This document shows, piece after piece, positions 32,701 through 42,238 of a stretch of DNA of 64,000 nucleotides (positions are counted from its first letter, which is position 1; every line of letters begins with the position of its first letter). The stretch lies in the NCBI GenBank assembly GCA_023101725.1, contig JALJCO010008681.1, forward strand, positions 187,001-251,000. The letters run 5' to 3'. A model generated the notes under the pieces. It had not been told where the DNA came from, did not search any database, and saw nothing but the letters and a program-made list of their open reading frames with translations. This DNA comes from Atherinomorus stipes. Taxonomy: Eukaryota > Chordata > Actinopteri > Atheriniformes > Atherinidae. The position numbers and the translations under genes were made by a program.

Positions 32701-34853
32701 GCGCCTGCAGCGTCCTGCAGCGCCCTGCAGCGCCTGCAGCGTCCTGCAGCGCCTGCAGTGTCCTGCAGCGTCCTGCAGCGCCTGCAGCGTCCTGCAGCGC
32801 CTGCAGTGTCCTGCAGCGTCCTGCAGCGCCTGCAGTGTCCTGCAGCGTCCTGCAGCGTCATGCAGCGCCCTGCAGCGCCTGCAGCGTCCTGCAGCGCCTG
32901 CAGTGTCCTGCAGCGTCCTGCAGCGCCTGCAGCGTCCTGCAGCGCCTGCAGTGTCCTGCAGCGTCCTGCAGCGCCTGCAGTGTCCTGCAGCGTCCTGCAG
33001 CGTCATGCAGCGTCCTGCAGCGTCCTGCAGCGTCCTGCAGCGTCCTGCAGTGTCCTGCAGCGTCCTGCAGCGCCTGCAGCGTCCTGCAGCGTCCTGCAGC
33101 TTCATTAGAACTCCGCTTCTCTGCTCAGTTACCTGAACGTGAACGGCAGGAAGACGTGCGTGGAGTCTCCCGGAGACACCATGGAGTCCCGAGACCTGAA
33201 CCCGGTGCCGGTGTGGAACCTGACAGTCCACCTGGAGAGCCGAGGCCAGATCTCTGCCACCGTGGACCTGAAGAAGATTGGTAAACATGGCTCTCAGACA
33301 GCGTCCAGCCAGGTCACGCCTGCTCTCATCTGGGTTCCCCGTGTTCCTGCAGTGAAGCCCTGGAGTCCGCAGGTGTGGAACGTCACCTTCGACCTGGAGG
33401 CCCGGCAGGCGGTGATCTACATCCAGACCCCGTACACCAGCAAGGACTACCTGAACCTGGACAACCAGCTGTTCCAGCTGCTTGTCTCCACCCCAGGAAT
33501 CGAACTGGTGCGTTTCCATGGAGACGCGGTTCTCCTCATGTTCCTCGGTTCCACATCTTTTCTTCCCTCTCTTCCAGATCCAGAACATCTCGTCTCAGAA
33601 CTTCCTCCAGATCGACCTGCAGCACCTCCACAGGCAGGCGGAGTACGGCGTGGCGGTGAGGGCCGTCCCCCAGGGGACCTTCCAGGGCACCTGGAGCGCC
33701 TGGAGCCAGACCTTCAGCTTCAGACCGCCTGGTGAGGATGGAAGTAGTCCTGGACCTGGAGCTAGTCCTGGTCCAGCAACTGGTCCTGCAGCTGGTCCAG
33801 GTCCTGCAGTTGGTCTTGTAGCTGGTCCAGGTCTTGTAACTAGTCCTGCAGCTGGTCCAGGTCCTGCAGCTGGTCCAGGTGTCGCAACACTCTGAAGACC
33901 ATAACGGGCTTTTATCTCTGTGGTCTAGTCCAGAACCAAGTCCAGAACCAGGTTCAGGAGCAGCAGGAGGTGGTCTACATGCTTGTGGTGGTCCTGGTCT
34001 CCGTGGTGGTGGTCTCCTCCAGCGTCCTGGTCCTCTGGAAGAACCGGTACGGCTCTGCTTCCTGGTCCCGGTCCAGGTGTCCTCCTGTCTCTAACAGGTC
34101 TGTCCTTGTCCCCAGGATCTTCGCCTACATGTGGCCCCGCATCCCGCACCCCAAGCAGACCCTGGTCCAGGTCTGCCAGCCGCACAAGGTGGGCTTCCTG
34201 ATCCAAGAGACTGGTTCTGCAGGTCTCTGATCTAGTGGACAAATTCTGCAGGTCTCTGATCTAGTGGACAAATTCTGCAGGTCTCTGGTCCAGTAGATCG
34301 GTTCTGCAGGTCTCTGGTCCAGTAGACCAGTTCTGCAGGTCTCTGGTCCAGTAGATCGGTTCTGCAGGTCTCTGGTCCAGTAGATCGGTTCTGCAGGTCT
34401 CTGGTCTCTGTCTTCCAGGGTCTCCTGCTGAGTCTGAACCCCGAGGTCTTCAGTCATCTGAAGGTGTCCCCGCTGGAGACGCCGTCCTGTGAGGAGGCAG
34501 AGCCTTCGCTCGGTCCCGCTGCTGCTGGGTCCGGGTCCGGGTCAGGGTCCAGGTCCGGGTCCGGGTCCGGGTCCGGGTCCGGCTCCACCCAGAGCTGCGA
34601 CTGCAGAAGCACCAGCAGCGCCAGCACCGAGGAGCTGGAACTGTCCGGCCTGCTGAGCCAGAACTGCTCCGATGGCGAGGACAGCCTCCCGAGCACCAGC
34701 CCGTCCCCCGTACCGGTCCCGGTCCCAGTCCCCGTCCCCGTCCCCGTCCCGCAGCCAGACGAGCCTGAACACGCGGCACACGAGGCGGAGTTCGGAGGCA
34801 ACCAGCAGGAGGAGGCCTACGTCACCATGTCCAGCTTCTACCAGACCCAGTAG
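26637..34853 (+). CDS. il7r: interleukin-7 receptor subunit alpha (CD127), complete, 8 exons, 431 residues
   Basis: Type I cytokine receptor of lymphocytes; with the common gamma chain it binds IL-7 and signals through JAK1/JAK3 and STAT5. Exons 26637-26718, 32206-32332, 33129-33280, 33353-33507, 33578-33731, 33929-34046, 34116-34188 and 34419-34853 join in phase (1296 nt). Visible parts: signal peptide (residues 1 to about 18), a Cys-containing D1 domain, a D2 domain with WSAWS at 211-215, a transmembrane helix at about 238-260, Box 1 (WPRIPHPKQTL, from W269), and an end with EAYVTMSSFYQTQ where Y421 sits in YxxM. That ending is nearly identical to mammalian IL7R, which settles the identity. 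Human IL7R is 459 residues. The tail carries SG and PV runs. Four of seven introns hold tandem arrays. Confidence 0.94.
26930..28205. repeat. 19-bp tandem array (about 67 units) in il7r intron 1
   Basis: Unit GGTTCAGGACCGGGTCTGA with GGATCGGG and TGTGG variants. One unit at 27284-27294 reads GGTTCGAGACC, a consensus-like B box. The spurious frames repeat VCGSGPGLRFRTGSEVQDR. Confidence 0.95.
28206..28555. other. unique part of il7r intron 1
   Basis: No exon-like frame with splice sites was found. A 161-codon minus-strand frame overlaps it and the next array and has no family features. Confidence 0.4.
28556..30790. repeat. 42-bp tandem array (about 53 units) in il7r intron 1
   Basis: Units combine CTGGTGGAACCAAACTGATG and GAACCTACCGGGTACTACTG. 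The length is divisible by 3, so both strands carry 14-residue periodic open frames (for example FHQFGSTRSVVPGR on minus). The first and last few hundred bases are more divergent. Confidence 0.95.
30791..31320. other. il7r intron 1, degenerate AACATAAAC repeats
   Basis: About 31040-31310 has loosely repeated AGAACATAAACAACATG and GTTTTATTC phrases. The rest is unique and non-coding. Confidence 0.5.
31325..32192. repeat. 26-bp (52-bp dimer) T/G-rich array with forkhead motifs, il7r intron 1
   Basis: Units such as TGTTTACTTGTTTGTTTAGA alternate with TAAGTTTACTTCTTTGTTTA. By eye about 35 exact TTGTTTAC octamers, the FOXO consensus, occur on the plus strand. The array ends about 15 bp before exon 2 and includes the region where branch point and polypyrimidine tract must lie. 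Confidence 0.93.
32206..32332 (+). CDS. il7r: il7r exon 2, start of D1
   Basis: Acceptor TTGCTGCCAG, donor GTAAAT at 32333. It reads PRISCSSHISSINRSLTCRL with two Cys that fit the first D1 disulfide, then an acidic DDEDDE loop. Confidence 0.85.
32350..33108. repeat. 9/10-bp array (CTGCAGCGTC / CTGCAGCGC) filling il7r intron 2
   Basis: About 75 to 80 units, each with CTGCAG, interrupted by CTGCAGTGTC and CATGCAGCGTC variants. The array occupies almost the whole intron between exons 2 and 3. Frames on both strands (SCSVLQRPAA; CRTLQDAAGR) are read-through. Confidence 0.95.
33129..33280 (+). CDS. il7r: il7r exon 3, rest of D1
   Basis: Acceptor CTCTGCTCAG, donor GTAAAC. It contains CYLNVNGRKTC and ends ISATVDLKKI, close to the D1/D2 hinge of mammalian IL7R (DLTTIVKP). 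Confidence 0.88.
33353..33507 (+). CDS. il7r: il7r exon 4, first half of D2
   Basis: Acceptor TTCCTGCAG, donor GTGCGT. It starts VKPWSPQVWNVTFDLE and fits the fibronectin-like D2 domain. The preceding intron is only 72 bp. Confidence 0.88.
33578..33731 (+). CDS. il7r: il7r exon 5, D2 with WSAWS
   Basis: Acceptor CTCTTCCAG, donor GTGAGG. It reads YGVAVRAVPQGTFQGTWSAW then S; WSxWS is the class I cytokine receptor signature. Confidence 0.93.
33740..33892. repeat. short GGTCCTGCAGCT array in il7r intron 5
   Basis: Degenerate 12 to 18-bp units of AGCTGGTCCAGGTCCTGCA type. They explain the 197-bp length of an intron whose neighbours are about 70 bp. Confidence 0.8.
33929..34046 (+). CDS. il7r: il7r exon 6, transmembrane segment
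   Basis: Acceptor TGGTCTAG, donor GTACGG. A Gln-rich stalk (QNQVQNQVQEQQE) precedes VVYMLVVVLVSVVVV and a WKN stop-transfer end. Confidence 0.88.
34116..34188 (+). CDS. il7r: il7r exon 7, Box 1
   Basis: Acceptor TTGTCCCCAG, donor GTGGGC. It reads IFAYMWPRIPHPKQTLVQVC; the WP..P.....L pattern is the JAK1-binding Box 1 of IL7R. Confidence 0.9.
34207..34408. repeat. 29-bp array in il7r intron 7, about 7 units
   Basis: Units contain TTCTGCAGGTCTCTGGTCCA and GTAGATCGG, with GTGGACAAA variants in the first two. TCTGCAGGT carries both AG and GT splice-like dinucleotides. Confidence 0.9.
34419..34853 (+). CDS. il7r: il7r exon 8, cytoplasmic tail and stop
   Basis: 144 residues and TAG at 34851. An SG run (34527-34584) and a PV run (about 34708-34755) are encoded by in-frame GGGTCC and CCCGTC hexamers. 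Only two Tyr remain in this exon, both in the last 11 residues (YVTMSSFY), so STAT5/PI3K docking would rest on Y421. Confidence 0.93.
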   Translation, partial: GLLLSLNPEVFSHLKVSPLETPSCEEAEPSLGPAAAGSGSGSGSRSGSGSGSGSGSTQSCDCRSTSSASTEELELSGLLSQNCSDGEDSLPSTSPSPVPVPVPVPVPVPVPQPDEPEHAAHEAEFGGNQQEEAYVTMSSFYQTQ

Positions 34854-35334
34854 CAGGTCCACCCTGGACCAGCAGGACCAAAACCTGTTCCCAGATCTCC
34901 CACCAACACGGATCTTCTTCAACATGAATCCCCCGAACTTTGGTGAGCAGAACCAGGACTTGTCTCAGCATCCACCACTGACTCCTCCTCAGGCTCTGCC
35001 TCCATCTTGACGTCCTCATGTCTCCGGATCTTTTCCTCGGGTGTAATCTGATTACTTTACTGTCTCAGAGCTGCTGCAGGACCAGAGGAACGTAGACCTC
35101 CACCTAACCTGAGAATCTTTCTGTTTTCAAAGCTCCCGTTCACACTAACAGCTGATCAGCAGGGACAGCCAATCAGAGACCAGCATGTACTCCAGAGCCC
35201 CTGATTGGCTGGCTGCTGAGGAACCTGATGAAAGAACATCATCTCCCCGTGACAACAACTTTGACACAACTTTGATATGTAAAAGAGACAATTTGAAGAT
35301 TGCTGACCAACAGATCTGTCCCTGGTGTCCTTGA

Positions 35335-35535
35335 TGGTCCCCAGTGGTCCCTGATTGTCCCCAGTGGTCCCTGGTGGACCCTGGTGGTCCTCAGTGGTCC
35401 CTGGTGGTCCCTGGTGGACCCTAGTGGTCCCTGGTGGTCCCCAGTGGTCCCTGGTGGACCCTAGTGGTCCCTGATGGTCCCCAGTGGTCCCTGGTGGACC
35501 CTGGTGGTCCCTGGTGGTCCCTGGGGGACCCTGGT
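35335..35535. repeat. 10/20-bp GTGGTCCCTG array
   Basis: CCCCAGTGGTCCCTGGTGG and CCCTAGTGGTCCCTGATGG alternate, probably in the il7r 3' UTR. Confidence 0.85.
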
Positions 35536-35933
35536 GGACCAGCGTACCTCCACATGCAGACCCTGGCTGTTTCCTTTTGTTTCTGAGTAAACAACAGGTG
35601 ACGTGAATGTTTCAGACTCGCATTCACCTTCTAACAGGACATGGTGGTCCATGTGGTCTCAGAGGTTCTGTTGGCTTTTTGGAAGGTACCTGATGGCCCG
35701 TCCAGTCATCTCATCACTGCAGCCTGTTCCAAGGGTTCTAGATATGTTCTCATTTGTTCAGAAACAACTGAGGGCTCTTCACCACCCAACAGAACCAGAT
35801 TCATGTCCTCAAGAACCAACAGAACCATTAACATTCCCTGAAACTCACTCCGGAGGACCTGAGAGGACCCTACGGATCCTCAGAAACCAAAACAAACACC
35901 TGAGGGAACCCTGGAACGTCCAACAGAACCTTC

Positions 35934-35939
35934 AATAAA
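35934..35939 (+). terminator. polyadenylation signal, candidate il7r 3' end
   Basis: AATAAA in CTTCAATAAAAGAAGAC, the first canonical signal after the il7r stop (1.08 kb downstream). A later AATAAA at 39668 is beyond the 20-bp array and less likely. Confidence 0.4.
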
Positions 35940-35960
35940 AGAAGACAAAACAATAGTCTC

Positions 35961-36690
35961 CATGGAACCAATCCAAACATCTCCTGGAACATCTCTTACC
36001 AACAGTAAGAACCTTCACAAGATCATGAGAACCTCCAGATTCATAGCTGGAACCATATGAATGATCTAGAACCACAAAAATGTCCTCAAACCCAAACCTC
36101 CCTTCTAGTCTTCTGTTGAAGACCCTCTTTCTACCGAGCAGGACTACAAGGTAGACCAACAGGACCACCTACCGTTTCTATGGAACAACCATTAAAATCA
36201 AATGACCACCAGAACGTTCCTGATTCATTTGAACAGAACACCTGAAAAACCAGAAGACCACAAGAGTAACTGTGACCCAGTTCACCCCTGGAACCCCTGG
36301 AACCCCAGAAAACCTCTAAAAACCCACAAAGACTAGAACTGTAGCCTGTAAACACCTGTAGCGAGAGACGAGGACACGGGTTCTCCCAGACAGAGATGGA
36401 GGAGGTTCTGATGGTTCTCCGTTCCTCTGTGACTGGGCCAGACATGAACTAGATTCCTCTGAAAGCTGCTCGTACATGAACTCCTCTGCACCGAAGCTGT
36501 TCCAGAACTAACCTGCTGTGGCATGTGGCCGTGTTACCATGGCAACCCGATGCAACTGCCTGTCTGTGAGGAACCGATGTCCTGAAGACGGGAGACACGA
36601 TACTGCTGCTTACATACCCGACAACCTTCACCTCACACAGCAGCGGCTGCAACCAGCCCAGAATGTATGCTTCAATGTCCTGATTCACTC
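35961..36690. other. intergenic DNA downstream of il7r
   Basis: No gene seen. GTTACCATGGCAAC at 36533-36546 fits the RFX X-box pattern GTNRCC-N(0-3)-RGYAAC. Confidence 0.4.
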
Positions 36691-36692
36691 GT

Positions 36693-39595
36693 CTCATGTA
36701 GACCCGACTCGTCTGATGTAGACCCGACTCGTCTGATGTAGACCCGACTCGTCTGATGTAGACCCGACTCGTCTCATGTAGACCCGACTCGTCTGATGTA
36801 GACCCGACTCGTCTGATGTAGACCCGAATCATCTCATGTAGACCCGACTCGTCTGATGTAGACCCGACTCGTCTGATGTAGACCCGACTCGTCTCATGTA
36901 GACCCGACTCGTCTCATGTAGACCCGACTCGTCTGATGTAGACCCGACTCGTCTCATGTAGACCCGACTCGTCTGATGTAGACCCGACTCGTCTCATGTA
37001 GACCCGACTCGTCTGATGTAGACCCGACTCGTCTGATGTAGACCCGACTCGTCTGATGTAGACCCGACTCGTCTGATGTAGACCCGACTCGTCTGATGTA
37101 GACCCAACTTATCTAATGTAGACCTGACTCGTCTCATGTAGACCCGACTCGTCTCATGTAGACCCGACTCATCTCATGTAGACCCGACTCGTCTCATGTA
37201 GACCTGACTCGTCTGATGTAGACCCGACTCGTCTGATGTAGACCCAACTTATCTAATGTAGACCTGACTCGTCTCATGTAGACCCGACTCGTCTCATGTA
37301 GACCCGACTCATCTCATGTAGACCCGACTCGTCTGATGTAGACCCGACTCGTCTGATGTAGACCCGACTCATCTCATGTAGACCCGACTCGTCTGATGTA
37401 GACCCGACTCGTCTGATGTAGACCCGACTCATCTCATGTAGACCCGACTCGTCTGATGTAGACCCGACTCGTCTGATGTAGACCCAACTTATCTAATGTA
37501 GACCTGACTCGTCTGATGTAGACCTGACTCGTCTCATGTAGACCCGACTTGTCTGATGTAGACCCGACTCATCTGACTCATCTCATGTAGACCCGACTCG
37601 TCTGATGTAGACCCGACTCATCTCATGTAGACCCGACTCGTCTCATGTGGACCCGACTCATCTCATGTAGACCCGACTCGTCTGATGTAGACCTGACTCG
37701 TCTCATGTAGACCCGACTTGTCTGATGTAGACCCGACTCATCTGATGTAGACCCGACTCGTCTGATGTAGACCCGACTCGTCTGATGTAGACCCAACTTA
37801 TCTAATGTAGACCCGACTCGTCTCATGTAGACCCGACTCGTCTCATGTAGACCCGACTCATCTCATGTAGACCCGACTCATCTCATGTAGACCCGACTCG
37901 TCTCATGTAGACCTGACTCGTCTGATGTAGACCCGACTCGTCTGATGTAGACCCAACTTATCTAATGTAGACCCGACTCATCTCATGTAGACCCGACTCG
38001 TCTCATGTAGACCCGACTCATCTCATGTAGACCCGACTCATCTCATGTAGACCCGACTCGTCTGATGTAGACCTGACTCGTCTCATGTAGACCCGACTCG
38101 TCTCATGTAGACCCGACTCATCTCATGTAGACCCGACTCGTCTGATGTAGACCCGACTCGTCTGATGTAGACCCGACTCATCTCATGTAGACCCGACTCG
38201 TCTGATGTAGACCCGACTCGTCTGATGTAGACCCAACTCATCTCATGTAGACCCGACTCGTCTCATGTAGACCTGACTCGTCTGATGTAGACCCGACTCG
38301 TCTGATGTAGACCCAACTTATCTAATGTAGACCTGACTCGTCTGATGTAGACCCGACTCGTCTCATGTAGACCCGACTCGTCTCATGTAGACCCGACTCA
38401 TCTCATGTAGACCCGACTCATCTCATGTAGACCCGACTCGTCTCATGTAGACCTGACTCGTCTGATGTAGACCCGACTCGTCTGATGTAGACCCAACTTA
38501 TCTAATGTAGACCTGACTCGTCTCATGTAGACCCGACTCGTCTCATGTAGACCCGACTCATCTCATGTAGACCCGACTCGTCTGATGTAGACCCGACTCG
38601 TCTGATGTAGACCCGACTCATCTCATGTAGACCCGACTCGTCTGATGTAGACCCGACTCGTCTGATGTAGACCCGACTCATCTCATGTAGACCCGACTCG
38701 TCTGATGTAGACCCGACTCGTCTGATGTAGACCCAACTTATCTAATGTAGACCTGACTCGTCTGATGTAGACCTGACTCGTCTCATGTAGACCCGACTTG
38801 TCTGATGTAGACCCGACTCATCTGACTCATCTCATGTAGACCCGACTCGTCTGATGTAGACCCGACTCATCTCATGTAGACCCGACTCGTCTCATGTGGA
38901 CCCGACTCATCTCATGTAGACCCGACTCGTCTGATGTAGACCTGACTCGTCTCATGTAGACCCGACTTGTCTGATGTAGACCCGACTCATCTGACTCATC
39001 TCATGTAGACCCGACTCGTCTCATGTAGACCCGACTCATCTCATGTAGACCCGACTCGTCTCATGTAGACCCGACTCGTCTCATGTAGACCCGACTCATC
39101 TCATGTAGACCCGACTCGTCTGATGTAGACCCGACTCATCTCATGTAGACCCGACTCGTCTGATGTAGACCCGACTCGTCTGATGTAGACCCAACTTATC
39201 TAATGTAGACCTGACTCGTCTGATGTAGACCCGACTCGTCTGACTCATCTCATGTAGACCCGACTCGTCTCATGTAGACCCGACTCGTCTGATGTAGACC
39301 CGACTCATCTCATGTAGACCCGACTCGTCTGATGTAGACCCGACTCGTCTGATGTAGACCCAACTTATCTAATGTAGACCTGACTCGTCTGATGTAGACC
39401 CGACTCGTCTGACTCATCTCATGTAGACCCGACTCGTCTCATGTAGACCCGACTCATCTCATGTAGACCCGACTCGTCTCATGTGGACCCGACTCATCTC
39501 ATGTAGACCCGACTCGTCTGATGTAGACCCGACTCGTCTCATGTAGACCCGACTTGTCTGATGTAGACCCGACTCATCTGACTCGGACTGACTCA
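36693..39595. repeat. 20-bp tandem array (about 145 units)
   Basis: Unit GTAGACCCGACTCGTCTGAT with CTCAT/CTGAT and CCAACTTATCTAAT variants. The variant order recurs in blocks (for example the CCAACTTATC unit every few hundred bp), which shows block duplication. Every register carries TAG or TGA in some frames, so few long frames occur. Confidence 0.96.
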
Positions 39596-39599
39596 TCTG

Positions 39600-39910
39600 T
39601 ATTAATGCATACTCTATGATTTCATTGCACATCATTTTTTATTTAACCCAGATGCCTGTCAGTGTTTAATAAAGTATAAAACATCAGAGAAAAGTTTCCT
39701 TGTTTTTAACAAATATTTTTCAGAAAGTTGAAGATGCTTCTAAGCTTTGACCCAAGAGAATGAAGAGAACTCCAGGTCTGGTCCGGCATCCAGATCAGAG
39801 GACCTGCTGGTCTTGTTTCTTCCAGGCGTTCCTCATCATCAACTCCTCCTTGGTCATGAGTTAAATAAAATGGAGACGCATTGAGTTCTCAGTTTCAAAA
39901 CATTGTTATA
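39600..39910. other. unique intergenic spacer
   Basis: AT-rich with AATAAA at 39668 on the plus strand. No exon or frame of note. Confidence 0.4.
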
Positions 39911-39914
39911 AACT

Positions 39915-40065
39915 CCACTCCGCCTGTAGCGTTGCCTAGCAACATTGTTGTAAACGTAGCTGCAGTTACACTTCACTCCGCCTGTAGCGTTGCCTAGCAA
40001 CATTGTTATAAATTAGCTGCAGTACCGCTCTGCTTGGCCCCGTAGTGTTGCCTAGCAACGTTGTT
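39915..40065. repeat. 58-bp repeat in three copies, each with a palindromic X-box
   Basis: GTTGCCTAGCAAC at 39931-39943, 39989-40001 and 40047-40059, exactly 58 bp apart, with shared flanks CCTGTAGC and ATTGTTATAAA. The 13-mer fits the RFX consensus. Confidence 0.85.
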
Positions 40066-40079
40066 CTAATCGTAACCAC

Positions 40080-40400
40080 AGTAAAAGTACTGAAGTATCA
40101 CTTGAACGTAAAGTATCCACAATAAAAATAATATATACTGAAGTATCATCTGTACTGAAGTGTCCACAGTTAAAGTACTGAAGTATCACCTGTACCTAAA
40201 ATATCCACAGTACAAGTACTGAAGTATTACCTGTACCTAAAATATCCACAGTACAAGTACTGGAGTATTACCTGTACCTAAAATATCCACAGTACAAGTA
40301 CTGAAGTATTACCTGTACCTAAGTATCCACAGTACAAGTACTGAAGTATCACCTGAACCTAAAGTATCCATAGTAAAAGTATTGAAATATCACCTGTACC
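40080..40400. repeat. about 41-bp tandem array, 7-8 units
   Basis: Units join GTACAAGTACTGAAGTATTA and CCTGTACCTAAAATATCCAC, and degrade at both ends. Confidence 0.9.
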
Positions 40401-40424
40401 AAAACCTAGGATATAGTACTGGGT

Positions 40425-41670
40425 TGATACTTCAAAGTCAAACCTGGGTTGAAGTACTGGGTCGATACTTCAGGGTTAAACCTGGGATTAAATACTAGGT
40501 TGATACTTCAGGGGTAAACCTGGGTTGAAGTACTGGGTTGATACTTCAGGGTTAAACCTGGGTTGAAGTACTGGGTTGATACTTCAGGGCTAAACCTGGG
40601 TTGAAGTACTGGGTTGATACTTCAGGGTTAAACCTGGGTTGAAGTACTGGGTTGATACTTCAGGGTTAAACCTGGGTTGAAGTACTGGGTTGATACTTCA
40701 GGGTTAAACCTGGGTTGAAGTACTGGGTTGATACTTCAGGGTTAAGTACTGGGTTGAAGTACTGGGTTGATACTTCAGGGTTAAACCTGGGTTGAAGTAC
40801 TGGGTTGATACTTCAGGGTTAAGTACTGGGTTGAAGTACTGGGTTGATACTTCAGGGTTAAGTACTGGGTTGAAGTACTGGGTTGATACTTCAGGGTTAA
40901 ACCTGGGTTGAAGTGCTGGGTTGATACTTCAGGGTTAAACCTGGGTTTAAGTGCTGGGTTGATACTTCAGGGTTAAGTACTGGGTTGAAGTACTGGGTTG
41001 ATACTTCAGGGTTAAACCTGGGTTGAAGTGCTGGGTTGATACTTCAGGGTTAAGTACTGGGTTGAAGTACTGGGTAGATACTTCAGGGTTAAACCTGGGT
41101 TGAAGTACTGGGTTGATACTTCAGTGTTAAGTACTGGGTTGAAGTACTGGGTTGATACTTCAGGGTTAAACCTGGGTTGAAGTACTGGGTTGATACTTCA
41201 GGGTTAAACCTGGGTTGAAGTACTGGGTTGATACTTCAGGGTTAAACCTGGGTTGAAGTACTGGGTTGATACTTCAGGGTTAAACCTGGGTTGAAGTACT
41301 TGGTTGGTACTTCAGGGTTAAACCTGGATTGAAGTACTGGGTTGATACTTCAGGGTTAAACCTGGGTTGAAGTACTGGGTTGATACTTCAGGGTTAAGTA
41401 CTGGGTTGATACTTCAGGGTTAAACCTTGGTTGAAGTACTGGGTTGATACTTCAGGGTTAAACCTGGGTTGAAGTACTGGGTTGATACTTCAGGGTTAAA
41501 CCTGGTTTGAAGTACTGGGTTGATACTTCAGGGTTAAACCTGGGTTGAAGTACTGGGTTGATACTTCAGGGTTAAACCTGGGTTGAAGTACTTGGTTGGT
41601 ACTTCAGGGTTAAACCTGGGATTAAATACTATTGCTGATACTTCAGGGTTAAACCTGGGTTGAAGTACTG
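40425..41670. repeat. 38-bp tandem array (about 33 units)
   Basis: Units join TACTGGGTTGATACTTCAGG and GTTAAACCTGGGTTGAAG. Shortened units lacking AAACCTGGGTTG-type sequence occur between 40740 and 41150. Confidence 0.95.
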
Positions 41671-42236
41671 GAAGGATGGATGTATCAGAAGATCCAAACA
41701 ATTATTGAGGTTCCACTAGACCTTCTCCAGACATGGTTGGAAGGAGTACTTAAGTACTCGCGCAATGCTGGGATGAATATGTGTACAGTGTTAGTACTGA
41801 GATGTTCTGCGGGCCGCTGCAGACGATCTGTGGAGGAGGAGCAGATACTCACTGAAGTCCTGAAACGAGTGAGTACTACAAAGCTGCACACGCTGCAGAT
41901 ACACACCACAGCTGAACATGAGAAAACCGCAGCAGCAGCAACGACATGGTGAGATAAACATCCGCTCGCTGAGCCCAGCTCTGACAGGAAAACCACCAGT
42001 ACTCCGAACACACGTAGTCCTAGTACTGCAGTTCTGCCCCCAACCCCTAACCTGCAGCTGCGTTCAGCAAATCACAGCGGGCAGCTCAGGAGCACGAGTC
42101 AGGCCCAGCACAAACATAAACAAATAAACAAATAAATTCCCCCGGCTGGAGGCCGGCGGAATAGTACTTTCACTGCAGGAGCAACAGAAGATACACATCT
42201 GGTTAAAAAAGGCGGTTAACAAACAAAAACACTTCC
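41671..42236. other. unique intergenic spacer
   Basis: Two overlapping frames of 90 and 108 codons have no family features. GAGTACTTAAGTACTC at 41744-41759 is a perfect 16-bp palindrome. Confidence 0.4.
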
Positions 42237-42238
42237 AC

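Larger units (their letters stand above)
34854..35960 (+). other. il7r: probable il7r 3' UTR
   Basis: It runs from the stop to the first AATAAA at 35934. It includes a GGTCCCTGGTGGACCC array (about 35335-35535). No other exon is seen. Confidence 0.45.

Noticed and set aside
32330..33588. Overlapping frames of 250 to 383 codons on both strands
   Set aside because: Caused by the CTGCAG array in il7r intron 2; the real exons are 32206-32332 and 33129-33280.
36693..39595. CRISPR array
   Set aside because: Units are contiguous 20-bp repeats without unique spacers, in a vertebrate genome; the same holds for the other arrays.
40425..41670. Interstitial telomere repeats
   Set aside because: GGGTTA occurs only once per 38-bp unit, never as consecutive TTAGGG repeats.
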